Shown here one piece after another: positions 10,178 to 22,028 of a DNA stretch of 64,000 nucleotides. How positions within the stretch are numbered: the first letter of the stretch is position 1; each line of letters starts with the position of its first letter. Location of the stretch: NCBI GenBank assembly GCA_001414345.1, contig LLCB01000022.1, forward strand, positions 62,001-126,000, read 5' to 3'. The translations under genes and the position numbers were made by a program. Source of the stretch: Hymenoscyphus infarciens. Its lineage: Eukaryota; Ascomycota; Leotiomycetes; Helotiales; Helotiaceae. The notes beneath the pieces are model-generated. The model was not told the DNA's origin and did not search any database. It saw only the letters and a program-made list of their open reading frames with translations.

Positions 10178-13100
10178 TTATAAAACCCCAATCTTCTTAA
10201 AGAAACCCTTGACCCCCTTCTCCTTAGGTTTCTCAGACGTAGGTCGATGCCTATGAACCCTCTCACTCCTCTCCCCTCTCTCCCTCCGTTCTCTTCTCTC
10301 AGGAGGCGCCTCCTCCGCAGCTCGTCTAGCATCCTCAGCACTCTTCAACTTCTCCTCCTCAGCAGCTTTCCTCTTTCTCCTCTCCTCTCTCCTGACACGT
10401 CGTTCCTCGTCTTCTTTTTCGCGTTGGATTTTCGAGTCTTCGGCTACTTGTTGACGCACGGCTTCCATGGCTTTCTCATTTTCTTTTCGGAGACGACGGG
10501 CTTCCTTTTCGGCTTCTGTGCGGTGTTTTTCTTTTCGCTCGGAGGAGTCTTTGTCTTTCCGCTCGCTGCGTTCGCGTTCTGGTTTGTCTGGTCGGTCGGA
10601 GGATTCCTTTTCTTTTCGTTCGGATCTTTCAGAATCATGACGATGAGAGTGGGAGCGGTGAGAACGGTGACGAGGACGATCAGATTTCGTTCCCTCGCCT
10701 CCATCTTTCTCTCTCTCCTTCTCCTTCCGTTCCCGTCGCTCACCAGAGCTAGATTTGCGATCCTTTTTCTCCTCCGTAACCGGCAAATCCTCAGGCTTCG
10801 GCCGCTCCCCTTCAACCGAGAAACGAGGACGTTCAATAATAGGAATCTTCTCCTTCTTCTTCTCCCCAGACTTCTCAGCAACAGATACCTCCTTATAATG
10901 CGGCGCAGAACTCACCATAAACGGCGTTTTCACGACACTTTCCCCCCTTAAAGCAAGTAGTCTCGGTCGAACCTTGATGCCTTCCTCTCTACTACCATTA
11001 CTCATGGTGCTATCCCTTCTCGACGATAGTCTTCGTGGGATCGAAGGGATGGGTGTTTCGGGCGCTGGTTCGTCTGCAATTGCGCTCTCATCCAATTTTC
11101 CTTTCTCCTTGTCCTTGGATGATGATGAGACGGAGGCGGCTAAAGCCCCAGCCTCCTTGGCAGCTCGACGTTCCGCTTTACGGATGTCATGAGCTTTCTG
11201 CTCTTCGGGCGTCCTTTCCTTGCGTCGGTGTCCACTACCGGTGCTGAACCCGCTATCCCTTCGAGAAGGTTTTGGGGCGTTGAAAAATGCTTTCATAGGA
11301 TTTTCCTTTGGAGTGTCTTTCACAGAGGGAATTTCTCGGACTGAAGACTCGCTGTCTCGTCGCTTGCGATGACGGTGACGGGGTGATTCTTCCTCTTTGG
11401 GAAGGGAATCTTTTTCTTTGCTGGAGCTGTGATTATGGGAGGAGGAACTTTTGTGGCGAGAGGAACGGTGTCGACGTCTGCTTTCTGATTTAGGCGATGA
11501 AGGCGTTGCAGGATCCTCGGCTACGACAGGCAATGCTTCCTCGTCAATTGCCTTTTCGGTTATTAGAGCGGGCTCGTCTTTGTTCTCAACATCTTCCTCG
11601 ACGATTGCCTTTTCGGTTGTTAGAGCGGGCTCGTCTTTATTCTCAACATCTTCCTCGACGATTGCCTTTTCGGTTGTTAGAGCGGGCTCGTCTTTATTCT
11701 CAACATCTTCCTCGACGATTGCCTTTTCGGTTGTTAGAGCGGGCTCGTCTTTTTTCTCAATATCTTCCTCGACGACGACGACTTCCGGGGCTTCGCTGTT
11801 TTCTGGGGTTGGCTCAGAAGTGGCTTCAACCTCTTTTGGCCCTTCCTGAGTCGGCTCTGACTCTTTATTTTCTTCAACCGGTGGATTCTCGACGACGGGC
11901 TCGCTTGGCTGCTCATCACGTTCCTTTTGCTCCTCAACATTCTCAGGTTGAGCTTGAGCATCCTCAACGATGGGCGTACTTGCTGGCTCATCTGGGGGTG
12001 TATATTCTGCTTCTTTGACTTCCTCGACCTGCTCAGGAGGGGCGTCAACGACTTGGTCGTTTGGTGGCTGCTCCGGTTCCTTGGCTTCCTCAACTTTCAC
12101 GGGGTCTTGAGGAGGGTCCTTAACGATGGAGTCGCTAGTCGGTTCATCTTTTAGAGTCGACTCTGGTTCTTCGGCTTGTGGATTGTCTTCGACGACCGGG
12201 TCGCTTGGTGGTTTCGCTAGAGGAGTAGAATCTTCTTCTTTTACTTCCTCAACATTCTCGATTTCCACTTGATAACTGTCTTCGACAACCGGGTCGCTTG
12301 GTGGGTTCGCTAGAGGAGTAGAATCTTCTTCTTTTACTTCCTCAACATTCTCGGTTTCCACTTGATGACTGTCTTCGACGACCGGGTCGCTTGGTGGGTT
12401 CGCTAGAGGAGTAGAATCTTCTTCTTTTACTTCCTCAACATTCTCGGTTTCCACTAGATGACTGTCTTCGACAACCGGGTCGCTTAGTGGGTTCGCTAGA
12501 GGAGTAGAATCTTCTTCTTTTACTTCCTCAACATTCTCGGTTTCCACTAGATGACTGTCTTCGACGACCGGGTCGCTTGGTGGCTGCTCGCTGGGCTCCT
12601 CGAGTTTCTTCACTTCTTGCGGAGGGTCTTCGACGATGAGATCGCTTGATGGCTGCTCAAGAGACGGTTCGAGCTCCTTGGCCGCGTCTTCATGTAGAGG
12701 CCGCTCATAATTCGATTCCTCCTGTTCCTCTTCTTTTGCTTCGATGGGAGGCTCAGAGTCTGGAGTGCTTTCCACTGGTTTGACCCCTTCAACTGAATTG
12801 TCTTGTTCAGCTGGTTGATCTGGTTCAGAGGTTTGCGTGTCTCCGACTTCCTGCGTTTCTGAAGTACCAACGAATGGGGGCGACTCATTTTCGTCTGGTT
12901 CTGGTTCTTTGTTTTCACACGGAGTTGGTTGAGACTCGGGGTGAGTGGGGGAGTTCTCATTGAAATCTGAAGTTGGCCAAGGTTCCTGTTGGGGAGTAAT
13001 TTCAACCGGGATTGGTTCATTTTCTTCCATTGTGGGTTGGGGAGCTTCTTCAATTGGTGTTAATTCGCTTCCTTCGGTTGTTGGCTGGGGTTCGGGATCC

Positions 13101-16100
13101 ATTGCATGCTCCTCGCATTGAGGTTCTAATTTGAGTAAGTATACTTCTTTCTTCTTCGGAGAATTTTGCAAAACAGTGTGGGATAATTGAACACATTGCC
13201 AGAGGAGAACGAGAAACTCGAGCATTCTTCCCTCATAACCAGTGCGAAGACTGCAATAATCAACAGAGTGACAATTATGTCAATTACCATTAAAAAGTAT
13301 CAACCGAGATGGCTTGGAAGTATCTGGAGATCCTGTCTCCAATCATTCTAAACCATCTCGCTTAATCGCAATTGCTTGAGTAAAAACTGCAAAGAAAGAT
13401 CACGCCCCGAGAATCTAACGTACCTGGGTTCTCTTCTTCCTCTTCTTTTGCTTCAACAGGAGGCTCTGATTTAATGGGCTTTTCCTCTTCTCCAACTTTA
13501 GGTGTAGGTTCGGATCCGGGTTCAATTTGAGCGCTTTCATCGGCCGGGATTTCTTTGCTTTCTTCTGGAGCCGGGCTGTCGCTCTCGACCCCTGGCACCG
13601 GTGTGCTTTCATCTGGTTTGATATCTTCACTTGGGCTTTCTTGCTCAGCAGGCAGGGACGCTTCGACTGTCTCGCGCTCTGGTTCTTCCTTTGGACTATC
13701 GTCGATAGGGCAAGAAGCCGTTTCGACTTCGGTACTTTCTTCGAGAAAATTTTCTTCATCAGGAAAAGTCTCATTTTGTTCAGGAGCATTTCCATCTGTT
13801 GTAGCCTCAACCTCGTCCGGACTCTCGCTCTCGATAGGTACAGACGGCGTCTCATCAACCACTTGGCTTTTCTGCTCGTCCAATTGAGGTTCGCTTTCTG
13901 TAGTTGGTTCCTCTTCGATTGTGGTAGTTTCCTCAAGTTGAATTTCTTCTTGAACCTCGGCGACAGCTTCTGGTTCGGAATTATTCTGCTGTTCAGATTC
14001 TGGTTTAGCCGCATTTTGTTCCGGTTCTGGAGAAGTATCGTCGACAGCAGGTGATGATGCAGTCATATCCTCATCAGGCACTTCTTCGACGGTAGGTGGT
14101 GGCGGAACAGCATCAGAAGGAGTCTCTTCCTCGGTATTTGTTGAAGTCGGTTCGCTTTCAGCAACTTGCTCTGGTTCTGGAGCTTTCTCGCCACTCGCTG
14201 GCTCAGAGGTAGCCTCCTCTTGACTGGTATTTTCCTCTTCCTTACTGGGAGTCTCTTCTAGAATCTCAATTGGGGCAGAAGTTTCTTCTGCGGGCTGTTC
14301 ATTCTCAGCTTGAGGCTCGCTTTCGACGGGCGACTCTTCGTTTTCAACAGGTGCCTCCGGCTGGGCTGGGGTTTCGCTCTCTACAACCGGTTCTTGAGAT
14401 GCGCTCTCGGCCTGGAGTTCTGTTTCAGCGATAGTAGGCTCGTCATCCTTTGGGCTTTCTTCCTCGACGGGCGGTGGTTGACTAGCCTCTTCGACAGCAC
14501 TTGGCTCTGATTCTTCTGGTGACACCTGACCTCTTTGTAAGTATTGTGCGAAAAGGGTGGATACATTTACGTCGATTCTCTGAGAACGTTTACAAGAATC
14601 AAGAAATATTTTTCTAAATTCTTCTAAATGCTTCGTATGTGGTGACAGAGGAAAAGGGAGAAATGGGCCGTGCTGTCATTCATCCGAACAAAACGAACAA
14701 TCTCTGTTTGATGATATTATTCCAGAATTCTCCAAGACAATTAAATTGATTGACCGAGTATGTTTGAGTAATAAAGATGAACGAATCTTGATTATCCAAA
14801 ACTCTCTGAGCAATTAATTTAATTGTGCTAATATTTAGAATAATATCATCAAACAGAAATTGTTCGGATGAATGATAGCACGACCTCTTACGCAGGGAAT
14901 AGTTCGGGACTCTTACATTCTCAGCCACAGACTCAACATCTCTTGATACATCTTCCTCAAGGGCATTGTCCTCAGGTGGCGGCGATTCTGACTCTTCGGG
15001 GGTTGGCGGCGAGACGACAGCCTTTGATTTTCCCTTTCCTTTCCCTCCCTTATCCTTCCGCTTCTCTTTCTTACTTTTCTTGTCAGACTTTTCATGCTTC
15101 TCTGCCTTCTCAATCTTTTCAGGCTCAGGTTCTTCTGCTTCCTTTGGAGGCTCGGGTTTTTTCTCTACTTTCGGTTCCTTGTCCTTGCCTTTCCCTTTTT
15201 TGCCCTTCCTCTCTTTTTCTTTCTTTTTGGATGAGGCTTTTGGATTTTCATCAGCTGGAGGGGCAGTGCCTTCTTCGAAATGTACTGAGTTTGGTGTGGA
15301 AGGAGCTGGAGCATCTTCAACGGGTTTTGGCTCATCGACGACGATGGGAGCTTCCTCGCTCTTTTCTTCGATGGGTGGGGGAGAAGGTTTGTCTTCTGGT
15401 GCTTCTGGAGGTTCGCTGCTTTCCTCTTGGACTACAGGCTCAGATTTCGACTCCTCGACGGGATCTAAAGGAAGCTCGTCTTTAACTTCTTCCTCCGGTT
15501 GAGGCGGATCCGACGACTCCTCGACGAGATTTGAGGGAGGTTCTTCTTTAATTTCTTCAGGTTGTGGCGGCTCTGAAGACTCCTCTTGGGCTGGAGTGTC
15601 CTCTTGTTCTGCAGGCGGAGCAGCAGCTTCGTCATTTGGTTTGCTGATCTGATCGTTCTCACTCGGAGGTGATGGTTCATTCGGTGATGATTCGGTTTCA
15701 TTATTTGTCTCTTCCACAACAGGCCCAGCCTCCGTTGGAGCTGGCTCGCTAACCTCTTCCGAAGGAGGTGGAGTATTCTCCTCGGTTTGAGCAACGTCTA
15801 TTGATGTCTCAGGCTCGCTTGTTTCCTCGACCTTCGTCTCTTCTTGTTTCTCCGGTTCCCCGCCATCCTGGGCCTCTTCTCCTGGGCCATTGTCCTCTGT
15901 ACTCGAAGCTGGTGGTTGCTCTTCGACATCCTCGTCTTTGGCAGCCTTAGGTTCCTCCTTCACTTCGTTTACTGGAGGCTCATCGCTCGACGAAGGACCC
16001 GCTTCGGGTTCAACTGCAAACAATCAATTAGCATGGTCAAGCACCAATTGGCTTTCCAAACATACCTTGCTCATCTTGTATTGGTTCTTCTTTTGCCTCG

Positions 16101-16335
16101 TCATCTTCCTTATCTTTACATGCTTCGATAATGTCGACACTTGGTTCACTCGTAAACGTCACGGGCGGTGAGAGTTCGGTCTGCTGAACGGAAGACCAGT
16201 TGTAGTTAATATTGGTCCGGTATGGACAGAATGAAACGTGTTCCATACTGTTGATTGTACCTCCTCTGGAGTTACCGAGGCGAAGAAATCGAATTGTTCT
16301 TTCTTGTTTTGCCCCTTCTTATTCTTTCTTCCCAT
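10178..16335 (-). CDS. Giant acidic, intrinsically disordered repeat protein
   Basis: Five exons: 16335-16261, 16183-16066, 16013-14917, 14525-13424 and 13125-10178. Phases match at every junction and give 1,779 aa. The start MGRKNKKGQNKKEQFDFFA is basic; about 1,200 residues of Glu/Pro/Ser-rich acidic sequence follow, with a Lys-rich island (KKKEKERKGKKGKGKDKE...) near residue 320. Two tandem repeats lie in exon 5: about four 31-aa units (VVEDSHLVETENVEEVKEED...) and four 19-aa units (AIVEEDVENKDEPALTTEK). The C-terminal 450 residues are Arg/Ser- and Lys/Glu-rich and end KEKGVKGFFKKIGVL, a short amphipathic basic tail. No folded domain is recognised; a scaffold or cell-wall/cortex-associated role is only a guess. 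The 298-nt fourth intron and the 391-nt third intron are long for the window. The alternative is two adjacent genes split at 13.1-13.4 kb. Confidence 0.7.
11540..11770 (-). repeat. 57-bp tandem repeat in coding sequence (about 4 units)
   Basis: Four near-identical 57-bp units encode the 19-residue repeat AIVEEDVENKDEPALTTEK and diverge at only a few positions, notably at the outer units. The period is a multiple of three, so unit gain or loss keeps the frame. Such near-identity points to recent expansion or ongoing homogenisation. Confidence 0.85.
12190..12570 (-). repeat. 93-bp tandem repeat in coding sequence (about 4 units)
   Basis: Four 93-bp units encode a 31-residue acidic repeat containing VVEDS, VETENVEEVKEEDSTPLA and PPSDP. 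The units differ by a handful of substitutions. This second in-frame minisatellite lies about 400 bp from the 57-bp array in the same exon. Confidence 0.85.
14526..14916 (-). other. Long intron of the acidic-repeat gene carrying a palindromic insert
   Basis: The donor GTAAGA begins at 14916 and the acceptor CAG ends at 14526, giving a 391-nt intron, several times longer than most introns here. More than half of it is the inverted-repeat element at 14669-14882. Confidence 0.65.
14669..14882. mobile_element. Palindromic MITE-like insert inside an intron
   Basis: The outer arms (14669 inward and 14882 inward) are inverted copies of each other over about 45 bp. Both start CGTGCT, contain CATTCATCCGAACAA and then CTGTTTGATGATATTATTC. 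A second inner inverted pair (CAATTAAATTGATTG against its near complement) follows, so most of the 214 bp could fold into one long hairpin. It contains no ORF and I see no clear target-site duplication. It lies entirely between splice sites and does not disturb the reading frame. Confidence 0.65.
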
Positions 16336-18365
16336 GATCAGAGACAACTGGCCGCTCGGCTCGCTGCGGGTACACCCGACACTGGGGAACGGGATTGGGA
16401 AAATAGGATTTTCGTAGGCACAACAACGTGGGGTGGAAAGAGGCGTTGGGTTAAGGTTAATGCTTGCAAGGACAAACGAAATTGAGTTGGGAAACAATGA
16501 TGTATAATAATTCGACGAGCAAATGACCTGTCTGTAAAAAATGCCAAACGGGCGATTAAGTATAGGAAATGGTTGGGAGAAAGCTGATTGGTAAGGCGCA
16601 CCGGAGAACGGGAGGAAAAACGCAGAGTATGAACACCACCTACACAGTTGCTGCTTCTTGTCTCTCCCTTCAGAGTACCCCACGACTTGCTGAATCTAAA
16701 TTCCAAATGACTATAATCGTGCTCATCAGCCATTGGGCAGCCATGGTGCACTCGCGCCACGTCGCATTGAGTGGTTCTGAAATGACCGGAGTGGGAGAGC
16801 AATGATGAACATCCGCGATATCGCGGCCCAACCCAGCGCTGGCTGCAACCTGCAGGCCGACACGAAACGAGTAACGAATTATGGGCTAAATGGAGTGTAA
16901 CGTACAGAATGGAGCAGAATAAATGGGGGTGCATCAGAGGTGCCAGAGGGGACTGATGCGTCTGCTGGACGGTGCAGACCTACCATGCAGCCCGAGGGAG
17001 GTTGTTTAGGCCTGAACTAGATGATGATAGCTGTGAAGCGAAGGTGTACGGAAAATTTCGGTTATGCTGTGAGCTTGTCACTAAGAAACTTCACCCTCCG
17101 TCACTCTTTTTGACCATAGTGCTTCGTCTCAGCAGCCCGTATATAGATATTCCTGCATGCTCCTCTGTTGTGGCGCCACGAATCGTAGATGTACAAAGTA
17201 CAGTGTAGTTCCTAGACATCCCGACTCTTTCTGGTGTGGGTGTGTGGCACTTGGCTGCACTCTCATGGACCCGTATGAACCAAGTTCAATGGTTGGATAT
17301 ATTATCGCTCTCTCCTACTGGTTCCTGGGCAAAAAGGGGAATCGATGCCGTCCCGCCTGCCCGCGGCCTTCTTTCTGCATGGCGTGCAGTGTGCAACGTG
17401 TTCGGCTGTGGCCTCGTCCGCCTCGTCCGTCAAAAATGCAGCAGAGCCAATCCAGACTTGACCCAATCGTGAGCAGGAAAAGGACTGAAGCGTGGGTCGC
17501 AATCGTAGTGGAGATGAAGCACCCTCACGAGGGTATCGCGGGGAACACATAATAATGATGGTGGGGTTTGAATTGTTGATATTGGTTGATGTGGTGACAC
17601 TGATTAGTCGATGTCGTGCGTTGTCGGGCTCGAATTCTTTTTTTGGAGGTGTGGCTGTTTGCTGGCTGATGTCCATGGATAGCCTGTCCATTGAGGGGCT
17701 TCCATTTGTTCTTAGCGAAGCCCGTGCTTTGGGTATTGAATTCTTGACTGAACAACTTCTCAATTAACTTCCATCAATTTCGTTCTGCACACACCCGATT
17801 GGGATTCGACCAATACTATATTGTTAACATCAAATCAATTTTGCCTTCTACCAAAACCCCAGTACCCATACCCAGTTCAACCATTGTGTTTCCCTGTGAA
17901 ATGTTGAGGCGAGCGGGGGAACTGGCTTCTTGTTTCCCCGGTATTCATCTCTGTGAACTGGCAATATAATTGTCTCGCATATGGACCCAATGGAGCACGA
18001 TGGGTCAAATGCAAGGAAACTTACCGTAGCGTCATGATTGGCGGTGAGACAAGACTACACGTGATACAAACAGCGCTCACTTGACTTGGGAATCTGTATC
18101 AAGAGTCAAGACTCTCCACAATGAGATAAACATGTCGGTGAAGAACGAATTGGTATTGATTGGAATGTGTACAGCGGAGACCGAATCCTAAAACGCCGGC
18201 GCAGAATGTGGATTAGGAATCTTAAGCGTCTGAAATGACTCCATCCAAACTTCCCAATAACCAGCAAATATCCCCCAAATGACTATGCAGGTCCCAGCAA
18301 TCGCGAGGCAAATCTTTAAAAATGTCGGGGCACCTCACGCAACATCAAAGCGGGATGGAGCTGTA
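16336..18365. other. Intergenic region upstream of the acidic-repeat gene
   Basis: About 2 kb of ordinary GC content between the start of one minus-strand gene and the stop of SNF7, also on the minus strand. It should contain the promoter of the acidic-repeat gene. Several 60-150-codon open frames exist on both strands, but none shows a domain, a plausible splice pattern or protein-like composition. Confidence 0.45.
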
Positions 18366-19273
18366 TCACATGGCCATCTCGGCCTGCAGTTTTCGTAGCT
18401 CCTCTTCCTCGTCATCCATCTCCGCAGATTGTATTGGCGCCTTCGATTTGACTATTGTTTCTCGTTAGCAGCGAATTAAGCGGAAAAAACGGCGAATGGA
18501 ACTTACTCTCTGGATTGACGGCAGCTGGTAATCTGTGTACCTGATCCGACACGGGCACATTTCCAGAATCCAGCATTTTCGTATCAAGAGCCTCTTGCTC
18601 AAGTTCCGCCAGCTCATCCTCCAACTCGCCCTCGTCATACGTCTCCCCCATTGGCGCACTTGTGATGGCATTAGAGATCTCTTCTCCAAGGGCATGTTGT
18701 TCTCGAAGTTTCTCCCTATGAGAGGAATGTCAGTTTCTGGCTTCCAAATGTCAAACCATGAATATTCAACATACATCGTTTCATCCACCTTGTCGATATT
18801 CAGGCCGCTGTGGATATCTGCCATGGCTTTCCCGGCCTTCTCCATAGCCACCAGAGTCTCTCTATTAATATTCGCTGCTTCAATCGAGAAGACCTGCTGC
18901 TCTAACGTCGCGATTTGGGATGAGGTTTGCTCAAGTGTGTGTTCGTGCTGCTTCTTGCGTCGCAGTGCGGCCTTTGCAGCTGTTCAAAATACAAGTCAGT
19001 GACCAGCATGAGGATTGTGGGAGTGAGGGGCACGATGGGGCTGTGACATGGAATCAAGGGCGAGCACTCTGAAGAAAGGGGACCCGTACCGGTCTTGTTG
19101 GTGGCAATATTCTTCCTGGCGATAGCATCTTGCTCCTCCATTTGGTTTTGTAGATGCCGCTCTCTCTTCTGCAACATCTCCAGTTGCGATCTCAAACCTA
19201 GAATCGCATTCTTTGGAGAGTCTTTCTTCTTCTGGGCACTCTGCCCCCCAAACCAACCCCATACTCCGGACAT
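18366..19273 (-). CDS. SNF7: ESCRT-III subunit Snf7/Vps32
   Basis: Four exons: 19273-19090, 18979-18775, 18715-18507 and 18451-18366, giving 227 aa with all phases matching. Start MSGVWGWFGG is the membrane-inserting amphipathic N-terminus (ANCHR-like) of Snf7. Helices 1-2 follow (LGLRSQLEMLQKRERHLQNQMEEQDAIARKNIATNKTAAKAALRRKKQHE), then VFSIEAANINRETLVAMEKAGKAM, the acidic helix 5 (GELEDELAELEQEAL) and the C-terminal EEEELRKLQAEMAM, which is the MIM1-type motif read by Vps4. Snf7 polymerises on endosomal membranes to drive multivesicular-body scission and in fungi also links to pH signalling through Rim20/Rim13. The length matches the family (yeast 240 aa). Branch sites TGCTAAC and ACTGAC are visible in the introns. 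Confidence 0.95.
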
Positions 19274-19780
19274 TTTGTATTATGTATGGGCAGCCCGGAA
19301 AGACTCGATATGGCAGAACCGACGTGCCGCAGATTCGTTTGGATGTTCGCGGTCTGGGGTAGTTCTAGATGAGGTCTCTTGTTCGGGGTATGTTATCAGT
19401 CGGCTGCAGATAGTGGGGCTGTGAGTTCGGTTTGTGTCGATATAAAGGGCCACAAAGGATCTAATAGACGTGGAGTTGGCAGTAGCGTAAGATGCAAGTG
19501 CGACCGAGATGATGGAAAATTCTTGGGTTGGTTTGAGGTCGTTTGTTGGGATGTTTCGTTGCCTTGGGCGGTAGGTGACCAGATTGTGAGGTCGTGCCTT
19601 CTTCACGATGACGCGGGACGCTAGGCACCATTTCTGGTTTAGCGTACGTTAAACTCACGTGCCAGTCCTCCAACTGGATTGAGACATACATTCACTCCAG
19701 CTAGCCTCCAACTCAAAAGGCTTTACAATCCAACGACATGATACCTACACTGTTGTAACCAGCAAAAGCGAGATGGGAAG
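19274..19780. promoter_or_regulatory. Divergent SNF7/TEN1 promoter
   Basis: A 507-bp spacer between two divergently transcribed conserved genes; both promoters must lie here. I do not recognise specific operator sites. Open frames within it look like chance. Confidence 0.5.
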
Positions 19781-20502
19781 ATGGCGGAAACAAACAATGG
19801 ACCTGTTCCTACCACATTGGCGTTGCTATCGGATCTTCCCGAATTTCCTCCAGGGGCAAAGGTGCGCTTTCTTGGGTGGTGAGTTGTCTTATGTTTTGCC
19901 GATGATCTCACGCCATGAAACCATCATTTCTGACTTCAGAATCATCCCACGAGTACATCCAACAATAGATCGCCCACAAGTGTAGGCTTCCTCTGTCTTT
20001 CTAGCTAGTAGCTACTAGTAGCTACTAGAAAGAGCTGGTTGAATCTTAGAACGTTTTACACGTCAATATCACCCTTCATTTCCCCTTCTTGTTTTACAAA
20101 CTTGACTAAGCTTATTCTCGCAGCGTTTCCACTTACACCACAAAGTCTGCAACTTTGACTCTGGAACACAACCATCCTCCGAGACAACCGGGACAGACCC
20201 AAAAGCCAATCAAAGTTCAGGTGGATGTCAAGCTTCTACTCTCTACGATGAAGTCGCATGAGACTCAAGTTGGCGAATGGGTCAATGTAATCGGCTACGT
20301 AACTGCAAACCCCAACAAAGAACCCAAAGAGGACAAAGCTTCCAAAGAGGATCCCGATTTGCAAGTTCAAGCCTTGATCTTGTGGTCTGCCGGGTCTTTT
20401 GATCTCCATGGATATGAGCGAAGTCTCGATCAGCAAAAACGAGACAGGGATTATTCAAACGAGAAATCCCTTACCAAAGGCCTTCAGACGAACCAGACTT
20501 GA
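19781..20502 (+). CDS. TEN1: CST telomere-capping complex subunit Ten1
   Basis: Two exons, 19781-19878 and 20124-20502, joined across a 245-nt intron (donor GTGAGT, branch CTTGACTAAG, acceptor CGCAG), give 158 aa. The start MAETNNGPVPTTLALLSDLPEFPPGAKVRFLGCVSTYTTKSATLTLEHNHP is the OB-fold opening of the fungal Ten1 family: the strand VRFLGCV, then TLTLEH, then VQVDVKLLLSTMKSHETQVGEWVNVIGYV and ALILWSAGSFDLHGYERSL. Ten1 binds Stn1 and, with Cdc13/Ctc1, caps telomeric single strands and recruits polymerase alpha. The C-terminal KDR-rich tail is poorly conserved in the family. The ATG at 19781 puts the OB fold in frame; an upstream ATG at 19773 is in another frame. Confidence 0.85.
19997..20032. 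repeat. Near-perfect palindrome in the TEN1 intron
   Basis: A 36-bp palindromic run built from repeated TAGTAGCTACTAG blocks, flanked by CTTTCTAG and its complement CTAGAAAG, lies between the donor and branch site of the TEN1 intron. It could form a cruciform or an RNA hairpin. The single asymmetry is an extra CTAG-type block on the left arm. Confidence 0.7.
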
Positions 20503-22028
20503 CGCCATTGGAAAATTCCACACGGAAAGAAAATAGAGAGAAAATCAGTTTGTTGGCCTTCAAAGATTACTATTGGTGACTTTGGCTCCTCTTTTGCTCA
20601 AAGTTTGGGACCTTAACGGTAAGTTTCAGGCATCAAGCTTTTCAATTTGAATTGTGCTGAGATTGGCGTAATGAAAAGGACAAACCGGGAGCTTGCAAGT
20701 AAAAACCGGCGATTGCTCTGGTACAACTGCTGAAGATGAGAACCCGTGGACTGTCCAGGATAAGCAAAAGTCTTATTCCAATAGGGTTGGAAGAATGAAA
20801 AGTAGCCCTCCCAACTCTCCTAGACCTATTTGCGATTATTTGAAAGTTGCGCTTTCTTTGGCTATCTCAACCACTAGTGTGTATCGTGTTTAAAGTGTGC
20901 GCAAACTTTCGACTTCCTTTTCTTGAGCTGAGATACTCTCTCTTAGCGGCCCACTTGGGTAAGAATTATATCCTGATATGGACTGTCTAGGGTAGTGCCT
21001 TCCCTCCTCGCTCTCATCATAGTGTGAAGGGTGCCGAGGTCGAGGTAGCAAGGGAAGGAGCGAACTCGAGTCCCTTTATCCAAAGTGTGCAGTGAGAGAG
21101 TGTCTTAACTCAAAGATCAGAAAAGGGCGAAAATACAGTTCTGAGAGCAGCTATTGAACCCTTACGAGACTTCCTTTTACTTATACCTCTAGCATCTCTT
21201 TGCGCTTACTTCCACACATCTCTTTGTTTCCCCAGTTCAACGGGGATCCTGTGGCTCGGACACGTCAGCCAAGTAACATAGTATGGAATTGGGTGCTGTG
21301 GGTATGCCACGAACCTCTGTTACAGTTGGTCTCCATCTTTCGCTTGAAAAGGTCAATCTTTGCTATCGCCCTTTAATTTCATTCCCACTTGCCAAAATCA
21401 ACACGAACAAGAGCCTAGATGGCCTCACGTCAGACGGAAACAGCCGTATGTTGTTATACGGTAGAACTTGTTTGATAGGAAAGTCAACTTCCTTGCATCC
21501 TCAATCCTGGTTGGATACCAGAAACTATCTGCAGCAATGGTTTTCATATCCCCTCGATACTTCATGCCGGCAATAGATACGCATACCTAAGCTGCATGTC
21601 TTTACTTCGTTTTGCGTCGACATCGTCGGTCACCGAGTTCCGTTATGTCCGCAGCGATGGATTTTATGCTCCCACAATCTCCTTCTCGATATAAAACCTT
21701 CGCCCAGCTCTGGTCAAAGATGTTTCTTCGTCTTCCAAAAATATTGCCGTTCGCAGCTTGTTCTGGTACAAAATCACCCCCGGCATTTAATTTCCACCGA
21801 AATCCATGGCTTGAGCCTCAACGGCATTCCGTTCGTGGGAATTGTCGCCCGGTTACTGTGCCATGTCCATAAGTTGAAGACAAAACATTGTGAGAACGCC
21901 CATTATCAGGACCGAAAGTACATTCTTTGAGAACGGAAATCCCACTCAACCTCTCCTCTTACCCGAGCTTCCCGGAAAAGTTCGTGGAACCGGTTCAGAG
22001 CCTTGTCAATGTTGGAAATGACTCACGT
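20503..22028. other. Intergenic region, no assured gene
   Basis: Normal GC content. Short open frames occur on both strands, but none has a recognisable domain. Around 20920-21125 the sequence contains partly inverted copies of a CTGAGATACTCTCTCTTA-like stretch, suggesting an old imperfect hairpin or MITE. The segment 21640-22028 continues the minus-strand protein-like character of the candidate described next, but with stops and frame changes. Confidence 0.35.

Noticed and set aside
10247..12154. Plus-strand frames up to 234 codons opposite the acidic-repeat gene
   Set aside because: Antisense of a Glu/Lys/Arg-rich repeat gene generates long Phe/Leu/Ser frames; they mirror its repeats exactly.
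16972..17767. Cluster of overlapping frames on both strands
   Set aside because: No consistent splice model, no domain and no codon character; probably promoter or spacer DNA.
20920..21125. Imperfect inverted repeat, possible MITE
   Set aside because: Arms match only in short blocks and I could not define ends or a duplication.
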